This document shows, piece by piece, positions 25,421 to 37,400 of a stretch of 64,000 nucleotides of DNA. The DNA comes from Limanda limanda (lineage: Eukaryota > Chordata > Actinopteri > Pleuronectiformes > Pleuronectidae). Both the position numbers and the translations under genes were made by a program. Position 1 is the first letter of the stretch; every line of letters begins with the position of its first letter. The notes beneath the pieces were generated by a model. It was not told the DNA's origin and ran no database searches. It saw only the letters and a list, made by a program, of their open reading frames with translations. The DNA lies in contig NC_083653.1 in assembly GCF_963576545.1 (NCBI RefSeq), positions 19,371,639 through 19,435,638 on the forward strand, given 5' to 3'.

Positions 25421-28400
25421 GTCAGTCTCTTATTATGAAAAATGCTTTTCTTTCTTGCTGCAATCAGGTTTAGTGCAAATGTTTTAGGGAGGTTAAAGAA
25501 AACAGTAATAGGAGTCTGTGGCATGGAATAAGTGCTGATATCTGATATAGGAAAACACATGACTTTAAGTGAGGCCATTAAGACGGAGTTCAGGTTAACT
25601 TTGTTATGAGAGTTGGGGGATTTCTGCAGAAGCCGTTTGGCAGGACACACACACATTTTGGCTCACTTGAAGGAAACATCACATCATTGGTCCACACACA
25701 GCTGTGCACAGTGTTTTGTCTTTAGCAGCTCTTCATGTGTCTGAAATCGGAATATGAAATACATGGTCAGGCCAGAAAGAAACTGGCAGTTCCCATCAAG
25801 AGCAAGTACCTGGCATGAGTGTTAATCTTAATATCATGCAAAGACATACATTTAACAGCGAAAATGTGCCCTTCTATGGGCAATCATTTAGACATCGAAC
25901 TTTAGACTTATGAAAGCAGAAAATCTCAGCAAAATGAATACAGTCAACGTTGGCTCGGTTTCATATCAGTGAGCTAACATGTTCAGTTGCAGATGTGTGG
26001 CTCATATCAATGGTGAAATAAGTACTTAGATCTTCAATATAATCAAAAACATCCGTAGCACAATGTGTACTATTACGCTGCAAGTCTTGCCACCAAATGA
26101 TTCTTAACAAAAAGTACATTTAATAAATGTGGAAATAAATAAATAATGAAATTACAAGGCTTTCGACAGCAAATTGAATTAGTGACTTTTCCTGGTATTT
26201 AAAGCCTTCTGAAGAAGTTCCTCTGGAGGCAGGCAACAGCTCAAAGAGGAGCATTGTTGAGCTCATGCCTGGTTTCAGTGATAGTTCAGTACTGACTGGC
26301 CAACAGACATGACCACGTTGTCATTTTTCTATCTTTGTTAAAAATTGGGAAGAGACATATTATGTCTTTGTAGCTCTCATTTTCAGCAACAAAATAGATG
26401 GAACATTTTGTGGGTGGTTGAAATAAATATATTTGACATTTGAATGCTGATAGGAGGAGAGGAGATAAGAGTTGTATTTTATATGCATGGATACTAATAC
26501 CTGCTGCATGACAGTTACATGCATTCTAACATTAGAAGATCAACCCCAAGGGTTGGGGCCACAGGGGTGGACATGGGCACTGGTAGTTGGCTTGTTAAGG
26601 TAATGGAAGGATAATGGAACAGGCCTCAGTGTGATGATTCTGTGTTGTTGTTGTATTTGGTGTTCTCTCTCTCCCCCTCCCCGTTCTGTTCTCTCCCTGC
26701 AGGTCGTGTGTGTGGCAGGGGGTGTGGCTGGTTTTGTCCTTTGCAGCAGTCAAGGCACACCTGCTCTCACTCACTCATCAACCTCTCCATAAAAGCCTGG
26801 TTTTGACTCCACTACTCCGCCAGATAATTCTGTTAGGGATTGTTTTTAGGTTGGACCCCAAGGCAAACACTGGTTGTCAGATCTTAAAGGGGAAATATTA
26901 TGCCCATTTTACCACAAGTTGATATGGTTCCTTGGGGTCTTAATGAAATGTCTGTAACATATTTTGGTCAAAATACCAAAAGTATCATTTAAAACAGCAG
27001 CTTTTTACCCTGTCTAAAACAGCCCTCCTCAGAGTGACCTGTTTTGAGTGCCTGTTCCTTTATGAGCGCCCGGATTTTTGGCTATCTGTTACCTTTGTAG
27101 AAATATGGCTACTGGAGACGAAGATACAATCTTGAAACCATATCGTTTTGAACTAGAGTCAGGAGGCTGGGGCTGTCGCAGGCAGGTTTGGCCGCCTGAC
27201 TCTCCGCCGCGAAAAGACACGGCAGAGACACGTCGATGTAAGAGAGACTCCCATTTCGCTTGTGAAGAGAGAAGGATACGGAAGCTCATTCGCAGTCACT
27301 CAAGCATGACGTTTCTGAGTTTTTGAGTCGGTAGACATGCCAGATACCCAAATTAACGTGTAGAAGCACTACAAAAGTGGAATTTTCATAATATGTCCCC
27401 CATAACAAAAGTAGAGTTTTATTTGAACAAATCGTCAGAGAAGGCAGGTTGTGGCAGCAGGGTGCTGGCTGGCTCGAATATCCATGGGAAGACGTGAACA
27501 CAGAAACAGGAACGGGGAGGACTCGGCACGGGAAAACAAAGACGAGGACGAGCAGCAAGGCACACGGGAGGTCTGGGTTACACGGAGGGAAAGAACACGG
27601 ATTAGATACTTTCAAAACGGACTGGAATGGACGGAATTATCTGGCAGAGTAGTGGAGTCAAGACCAGGTGGATGAGTGAGTGAGAGCAGGTGTGCCTTGT
27701 CTGCTGCAGAGGAGAAACCAGCCACACACATGACCTGCAGGGAGACAACAGAACGGGGAGGGGGAGAGAGAGAACACCAAAAACAACAACACACAGAATC
27801 ATCACACTCAGAGGTGTTATCCAATCAGAGGGATTTTGATGTAGATGTAAACCCTGATATATTAAAACTGCAGTTTACATATGAAACACGACAGTGTTGA
27901 TTGCAGGTTGGAGCTAAATGCATAATGCAAAATGAGCACGTGGTGGTTACAGGTTGCAGCCAATCATTGATACTAAGTATTCGAATTTATGTATTCAAAT
28001 TCCATTTATTTCTTGTAGCTGCGTTATGTTTGGTGTTTAATTTATCAGATTAGCCATATCAGACTTTGATGTGTTATTTTATCTATTGACAATATGTACG
28101 TTGTTCTTTGATTTACTTTACATTATTTACATTATGCTCTCTAACAATGGCACCATTAGTACAGTGGCAAACTCTAGATAGACACATTGACTAATGGTGT
28201 TTGTGTTGTTATCAATCTCTGAACAGTGAAAGTGGAATCTGGCACAGGCTTTGTGAAAAAAATATAATTAATTTAGCATTTATTTGATGGCCAAAGTATG
28301 GACAAATAGTTAATGATCAGAAATCTATAAACTCAGAATCAATTATCTATTGTCAGTCAGATGACGCACAGCATTCAGTGGGAATAGAAAAGCTGGAGCT

Positions 28401-31400
28401 GGAAATTGGAATTCTGCCCGGAAGATTTTCCCCAGCTGTTGAGGGATCTGTGGGTCGACAGTGTCACACTGCACAGCATCTAGCGTCCCTTGTGGATTTG
28501 ATACACATTCCGCCCCCCACAACCTTTTTCCTTTTAATGGTTTTGAATAGTTGCAGCAGCTGGTGACACAGAAAAGTCACTGTGGTCTTAGCAATGTGCT
28601 GTTTTTATGTTTTTCTGATAACGCCTTTTGTTTCTAATTTAGTTGGATGCATATACTACGTGTAAAATGTTCTAATAGGTTTCTCACATACATATATAAG
28701 CTTACATATGTCACAGTCCTAGTGTGTGGGTAAGTGGTTCCCACAACCCAGATTAATCTACATATACCATTTGCTACTGCTTCTTATATTTGAAGAGTGG
28801 GAGAGGAATGAATAATGTATTGCATTACAGTCTGATATCACATGGAAGGCCGGCCAAAATTAAGATAAGACATGGTGAGCTATTTCATTTCATAAAACTG
28901 AATAAGGAGGTACTGTAGCTCAGACTGTATGTTATGTGTATATATAACTTTTTATACTTCTACAGTACAGCTAAAAGATTTGACTGAGATACACTTATGG
29001 TTTCTTTACAGAAATATAAATCAGTGGGAGCAGCTACCTGTGAACTGCCTGCAGTGCCATTTTATAATTTTAAAGTATCATACCATTTGCTCTGTTGATG
29101 CATCCCTCCCAGCCCAGCAGTACTTGCACACACTGTTACGGCTGGCTGTGACACCGAGCAAAATAATCGACGCATACCGAGAAAGACTATTAATGCATAG
29201 AACTTTATTGAAATAAACCCCTGAATAATTGCTTGTTTACCAGACACCACAATGGTGTCTCTGCAGCACAGGAGAGAGGGACAGCCTAACAAAGGGCCTT
29301 TATATATAAGCTCAGCACACTAGGCTTCTGTCAATCAGATGATCAACCTCGTGGAAAGGAGGGACGAAGCAATTCCAAAACAAAAACAGGATGTAACAAC
29401 ACACACTGCCTCTCACAGGAAATGTGTGTAAGGAACAAGATAATCCTGAAGAAGCTTCATTAAATCAAAGGCCTGACAAGAACATTTTAATCTGCACGTA
29501 GGTCGGTGGAAACCCAGAACCTACGCAAACACACTCCCAGAAAGCCTTTTATCTGTCAGTGGGCTGAATGGAGCTCCGCTGAGACACTGGCAGTTAAATG
29601 CAAATGTATTTAACGCCAGCTATCATAGAATTAACGATTTCAGGTTTCAGTTGTAGTTATCATCTGGCTTCAGCTCCTGCACGTGTACCACTGGTATCAC
29701 CTCTATTTCCTTTGTCCTTTGTTTCTTTGTCAGTGCGGGGATGATCACATTAATCACTTTTCTTATTGAATTAAACACCCGATAAAGCAGCAAAAATGTG
29801 GAGATGTATCAACAACATAGATATCACATATCTAGACAATGCAGTGGTTGATACTCTCCTCTGTACGAGCTCCAGCTGTCAGAGCTTTGTTGCTCACATC
29901 TGTCTGAGTCTTGTACACTGTGTCGGCCTCCTATAACCAGTAACCAGTCTAAATTGAACAGACAAGCTGACTGATATAGTAGACTTGGGAGAACAGACGA
30001 GACACATGAGGGCGAAGCAATCACAGAAGCTATGACCAAAGACAGGAATTAAAAGGTCAGAAACCGCAAGTTAAAAGTTAAAACCACTGAAATATAAATC
30101 CCAACAGTCTAATAAGAGAATATTCATCCACTTTTCATTGCCACTATTATTCTCTGTGAAATAAATGAAAATGTTGCAAAATGCAAGATCTTGCCATGTT
30201 AAAGAAAATTCATAGATCCGCCCCCTGATCCGGATCAATGAGTGGGTTCTTCCCTGATCCATACAACATCCTTTCACCAAGTATGTGTAAGAACATGGCA
30301 ACTTGTGCTTTAAACCGTAGGTTTAGAAATGTCACCCAGTGTTTGGATCTGCTATTTTATGAAATATATAAAAAAGTGTATGACAAAAATTATTTGATTG
30401 TCTCTGTTGCATCTTAGTCAAAATATCCTCCATTTCAATAATGCAGGAAACATGCATCCAGGATGACATGATTGTGTTAATCTGCTGTGATTAATCCACC
30501 TCAATGTGTGTTTTCACTTTTCAATTTTGCATAATTGATTTTGGAAATGTAATTCTTGCTTAATAAAACACCTTTTAAAACTGATTTATGCATTACTGAG
30601 GTGTGAAAGTTCATGTTTAGACTTCAGTAAAATACTGCAAAGTACAAGAAACTGACTTAGCATAACAGATCGTAACATATGTACATCTAAAGGTTGGGAC
30701 TGAAACATCCAATTCATTAAAAAATCTGATCTGTGTAGCAGGCTGACCTTTGTGAAATTAATAAATGAACATAAATATCATATATCAGTCACATGTTCTA
30801 CAAGGTCTTGTCCTCTTCATTCGTTTTATTGTCGTCATCTCTTCTTCTGCTGGGAATTAGACCTGACAGGTGAATTAGCATCAAAGCACTCAGCTTCTAA
30901 TAGTCACATAACTGTAGTGGATGAAAGCCCACTTTCCTTTGACAATTAGTTTAGTCATTTTTCTGTTCTGTCCTGGTAACACACAGGACAAGAAACATTG
31001 TCCTGCCTGTTGCACATCTACATTTTCCCCTTTGCAAGAAAGGTGCAAGGCTGTGAACAACAGCAGAACCAACAATGGGACGTGAAGTGAAAGAAAGTGG
31101 ATTATATCTTATCTATAAATATATATATATATAGATCAGGAGGCATACATGATTGATGGCTGCAGAGGATCAGCTGATCACTGCTCCATTAGTGTGTCAA
31201 GCTTTAGCCTCTATACAAAACATACTATCTGCAGATAGGTTAGAGAGGAGCTCCACTCAAAATGCAGGCAGAGGAAGAGGCAGCATGATGTGCTTTGGGG
31301 TGCATGCAAGTTATTTTGTATCTATTTACATTCCCTGTGGGTTTTTCCCAGGCTCCATGAGGCAAAGCTCCTACAGCCCCATCTTGGCTGACAACCTTCC

Positions 31401-34400
31401 TTTGCTATTTTTTCCTGATACAGTGGATCATATGAGTGGGAGGAAATGGAAAGATGTACAATACACTCATTGTGCTATTCATTCATTTAATTTGCCTTTT
31501 TTTCCATAATTGGAGTGAATCAGGTTTATTTAGTCCTGAAAAAGATATTTGTGCAGATCAAACAGGCTGAATGGGAAACAGCTGACAGGACAGCAAGATC
31601 ATGACTGAAAGGTTAATTCTTTTGAACCCATGGTCACGTTTTTTTTATTTAGAAACCCGCAAGGCAAGAATAGAAAAGGTTTTCTCTGCCCTGCCTCTGT
31701 GCTGCTCAGTGGACAGAATCTGGTAGTCACTCTCACTGTGTTTATTTTCGTAAGCTCCAAGATAAAAATGTACCTGCATCAATATTATATAAAAATTGCA
31801 TGGATAGAAGAGATAAAGGGTAAAAATAATGCATTTATATAGTGCTCTAGTAGTCTCTTCGACCACTCAAAGCCCTACTAATACGGTTGACATTCAGTTA
31901 TTGACACACTTTCACACAGTCCCTTTGTTTCTAGCTCTTGGTCTATCATTCATGCATCTCATTCATTCAGTCACTGCCAGAACAGCTAGCAGGAGCAGTT
32001 TGGAGTTCATGTGTCTTGCCCAAGGACACTTTAGCATTTGAATCGGACAAGCTGGGTATCCAACCACCAATCCTCCGATCAGCGGAAGACCCGCTTTACC
32101 TCCTGAGCCAGAGCCCATCTGTAAGCCTGCTCTGTTATCAATGTTTACATTCCTCAGGGTGGGAAATTTAACACATTCTACGTTGACTTTCAAAACATTC
32201 CCAGTATGCTGGAGGGAAATTGGATTTTTATGACTCTGTGTTGGCCAAAGTCATGGATAGAGGCAGTATGTTGTCCGTGCGTCCAACCTATCCAATGTTT
32301 ATGAACACGGTATATCAGGAATGCTTTGAGGGAGTGTCCTCAGAATTAGCACAAAGGTTCACCTCGAGAATATGAAGGGTGAACTATTCATACTTTTTTG
32401 GTCAATGGTTAGAGCAGGGGTGTCAAACTAATTTTTGTTATGGGGCCACATACTGCCCACTTTGATCTCAAGTGGGCCAGACCAGTAAAATCATAGCATA
32501 ATAACCTCGTACCCCCCTGTTTTTTTCACCGCCGCCACCACGCCCCTCTGCCCTGGATTACGTCGCGTCGGACCCTTCTTGGAACACGGACCTAGGAGTC
32601 TATCACAGGCATTGAGAGTGAAAGGTGAGGGCCGGCGCGCGCCGGCTGTGGTGGGATTCCAGCCTGCTGGGGCTCCGTGCACACCACTGCATACCCCCTG
32701 AACCACTTTGCGTACCCCGTACTCCAGTTTGGGAACCGATGGTCTATGGCAGGGGTCACTGTTACGGCTCCAGGATGTTAGCTTGCTACGTCTAGGGGGG
32801 GAGTAGGGGAACCATAACACATGTTACTGTTAGGCTGACTCGGAGAACAACAAAACAGGGCACAACAGCAAACTGGATCAGTAAGTGTGTTTTATTTAGC
32901 CAGCAATCCGCCAAGGGGAATAGGGAACTATAAGCGGAGCCAAAGCAAAGAAAACAAGATAAAGTGACAACTAACTAGTGCACACATACAACCTAGCTAA
33001 TACATACAGAGGGTGGCCCCGCTCCTAACCTGATGTGATAACAGAGTATGGTCTACGTGATGGCAGTGTAAACCCAAGGGTGTCTTACCTATTCACCTAA
33101 ACCCCGGTGGCATCTCACAAACAAAAGGCAACAGCTCCACACAGCCCACACACAGGCAGACAATGGCCTCTCTCAATGGAGACAAAACAGGTGCAACTTA
33201 TCAAGGCCTGACGACACTAATTGGCCAACAGACAGCTCCCAGATTGGACAGGGGGTTGGACGATGGTGGAGGAACAGCCAATGGTGTGAGACCTGCAGAG
33301 AATGAGAGGGGAGACACAGGAAAACAACCACACACGTAACACCCCCACCCATAAGAGCAAACATCACACACGAGAAAGGGCATCCGCACACATATTCTCG
33401 GAGCCCTTCTTGTGACGAATCACCAGGTTGTACCCCTGCACAATCAGCGCCCACCGCATGAGGCGCTGGTTCTGATTATACATCCGGTGGAGAAAAACCA
33501 GCGGATTGTGATCCGTGTAGACCACAATTGGCCTAGAACTCGATCCCAAATAAACTTCAAAAAACTGGAGTGCCATCAGCAAAGCCAGAGCTTCCTGCTC
33601 AATAGTAGAGTACCGTGTCTGGCACTCATTGAACTTCCGTGAGAAGTAGCAGACCGGATGGTCCAGCCCGTTGGAATCCTCCTGGATAAGAACGGCACCG
33701 GCACCTACATTGCATGCGTCTACCTCCATCTTGAATGGCTTCTCAAAGTCAGGAGCCACCAGAACAGGGGTACTACATAGCAGAGTCTTAACAGAAACAA
33801 AAGCGTGTTGGCAATCTGGAGACCACGCAAACGGGACCAAGGGGCTCAGCAGACTAGTCAGAGGGGCGACAACAGAGGAAAAATTCCTACAGAACCCACG
33901 ATAATACCCAGCCATACCCAAGAAGCGGCGCAGCTCACGCCGGGTGATGGGCACTGGGAAGGCAGTGATAGCAGTCACCTTAGCCTCCACGGGGCGCACC
34001 TCACCACCCCCAACCTGTTTACCAAGGTAAGTAACGGTAGCCCTACCAAACTCACATTTTGCCAAATTCAGCGTCAAGGAAGCCCTCGCCAAACGCTGGA
34101 ACACTGTTGTCAAGGTATCTACATGAGCAGCCCAATCAGACGAATACACAACTACATCATCGAGGTAAGCAGCACAGTGTGGGACGTCAGCTAAAACAAT
34201 ATTCACTAAGCGCTGGAAAGTGGCAGGTGCATTCCGCATCCCAAACGCCATCACTGAGTACTGCTGAAACTTGTCTGGAGTGACAAATGCGGAGATCTCC
34301 GAAGCACGAGCAGTAAGTGGGACTTGCCAATATCCCTTTAACAGATCCAGCTTTGTCACATACCGGGCAGACCCAATGGTGTCCACACAATCATCAATAC

Positions 34401-37400
34401 GCGGCAACGGGTACGAGTCAGGAACCGTGACTGCGTTCACCTTCCTATAATCCGTACAGAAACGGAACGTGCCATCAGGCTTGGGTACCAAGAGGCATGG
34501 TGAACTCCAAGGACTAGAGCTCGAAGACGCCAGACTATTCTCTACTAAATAAGACACCTCCTGCGACATGATCAACCTTTTCGTAGCGTTAATGCGGTAT
34601 GGATGCTGCTTGATAGGTGCTGCACCGCCCACATCTATATCATGCTTCAAAACGTTGGTCAGGGAAGGAACATCACCGAACAGACAAGGGAACCCACGTA
34701 TTAGGGCTACCATGTCAGCCCTACGTTCCTCATCCAGATAGGCCAGATGCGAGTCCAGAGATGACAGCATCCGAGAGTTCAACAACCGAGGGGTCTGTTG
34801 AGGAGCACTCCGCAACTCCAATCCATCCTCGTCACCCTCAGGAACCTGGTAGGAGCCTGGAACCAATACAGCTGGAACGGCAGACTTGACTGTGGGACCC
34901 GTAGACCCTTCTACGGAGTCCTCAGGAGGAGTAACTTTTGCATGATACAACTTAAGCATGTTAACATGGCAAACTCTTGTCTTGCGCCTCCGATCTGGGG
35001 TCTGTATAACATAATCTGTGTCACTCAACTTCCGTCCCACACAATAAGGACCGGAGAAACGGGCAGAGAGGGAGGATCCGGGAATGGGAAGCAGAACTAG
35101 AACCTGGTCACCCGTCTGCAGTGAACGTGGGACAGCCTTCTCATCAAAGTGACGCTTCATCCGCTTCTGTGAGGCGGACAGAGCTTCCCTAGCGAGGGCA
35201 CAGGCACTGTGCAACCGTTCACGGAACCGGCTCACATAAGTTAACACATTTTGAGAAGAAGCACTACCCGAGATAAGCTGGTCTTTCAGAACTCTGAGAG
35301 GGCCGCGTACCGTATGTCCAAAAACAAGGTCAGCCGGACTAAACCCTAAGGACTCCTGAACGATCTCACGAACCGCAAACAAGGCAAAAGGAACACCCTC
35401 ATCCCAGTCTCTCCCGGTCTCGAGACAGTACTTTCGCAGTATGGATTTAAGCGTTTGGTGCCAACGTTCGAGAGCACCCTGAGACTCAGGGTGGTAGGCA
35501 CTGGAAACTCTGTGTGTAATAGACAAAGATGTCAGCACCTGCTCAAAAAGGTTAGAAAGGAAATTACTTCCTTGATCAGTTTGCACCACTTTCGGGAGCC
35601 CAAACGTCGAGAAAAACTTAACCAAAGCCTTGACCACTGCCTGAGCAGTGATTTTCCGAAGGGGAATAGCCTCAGGATACCGTGTAGCAACACACATAAT
35701 CGTCAATAAAAACTGGTTACCAGTCTTAGACTTAGGCAATGGGCCAACACAATCAACTAACACGTGCTCAAAAGGCTCACCTAACGCGGGTATCGGACAG
35801 AGAGGAGCGGGTGGAATAACCTGGTTTGGTTTTCCTGTGACCTGACAGGTATGACAAGTACGACAGAATGCAGCTACATCACGTTTCAGTCCAGGCCAAA
35901 AGAAGTGCCTTAGAATCCTGTCATAGGTTTTCGTGATACCCAAATGACCAGACCATACGTGACTATGAGCAAGTGATAGAATATCCTGTCGATATGCAAC
36001 AGGCACTACAATCTGATAGATCACACTCCAGTCACGTTCTGAATCAAGAGATGAAGTCCACTTACGCATGAGAAGAGCATTATCTAGGAAGTAACCCACC
36101 TTACCGTCGATATCCCCACCCGGAGTAACAGCCTTCCCATAACACTGCTCCAGTGTAGAATCTATCTTTTGCATAGCAACCAGCTTATCACGAGTTATCG
36201 GTAGAGGCAATGGGTCGAGACTAAGGCCAGCACTCTCAACGGCACTGTTCTTATCAGGCTGTGGAGGGGGCACAGAGGTAGAACCAGTAACCTCATTTAC
36301 GTCCCCCACTGGGACAAGAAAGGAGTCAGACAGGTCAACCACATTACTCAATGGTCGGGACTGCGCCCGTGTAACAGCCCCCACCGGAAAAATCCCAGGG
36401 AATCTCTCGGCTAACTCATCCTCAGCGTTAGCTTCGGGACAGTCCAATACCTCCAACATAGGCAGCACTCTGCCTCCAGCAATATCATTGCCCATGATAA
36501 ACTGAACGCCTTTTACCGGCAGGTTATGACATACCCCGACTTTGAAAATTCCACTGACTAAATCACATTTTAAATGTATCAGGTGCAAGGGGACTGGCAC
36601 AAATCCCATCTCTATGCCCTGAACCAAAACACTGGAACCACAGAATGAATCACCTGACAATGGCACTGCATCAGAGAGGATAAACGACTGGGCCGCCCCA
36701 GTGTCACGGAGAATCTGAACCTTTTGCTGTTCCTTTGGATCACCGGTCAGTGACACAAGACCACTCAAAATGAATGGTTTGTAGCTGGGGTCAGGAAGGT
36801 CAGAAATGCACACATTCGGCATAACTGCCACAGAGCGAGAAACTGTACTTATCAACCCAACCCCCTTTTGTTGTTGAACGGGCGGTGGATGATTTCTCAT
36901 ACGAAGCTGACAGTCAGCAATTAAATGGCCAAATTCATGACAATAATAACACTCCCGTTCCTCCCTAGAACGTAAAGGTAGCGAAACTGACCTGCGAAAC
37001 TGAGTGGTTGGCGAGGTAGAGAACGAATGAGCGGGCTTGTGGGTGAGTACAAACTCGTCCGCTAATACAGCTGCCTGGGACATTGACACCACTTTTTGCT
37101 CATTCAAGTATGTTACTATACGTTCTGATACACTATTCTTGAATTCCTCCAGCAGGACTAATTCTCGAAGAGAGGAAAAATCTGTAGTTTTAGTGGCGGT
37201 GCACCACCGATCAAACAAGGTGGCCTTCTCTCGAGCAAACTCCATGAAAGTACGATCAGGAGACTTTTTGCAACTCCTAAATTTTTGTCTATATGCCTCA
37301 GGTACTAACTCATACGCACGAAGAACAGTGGTTTTAACAATTTCGTAATCTAGACTGTCCGCCAACGAAATGGACGCCAACACCTCCTGAGCTTTACCAG

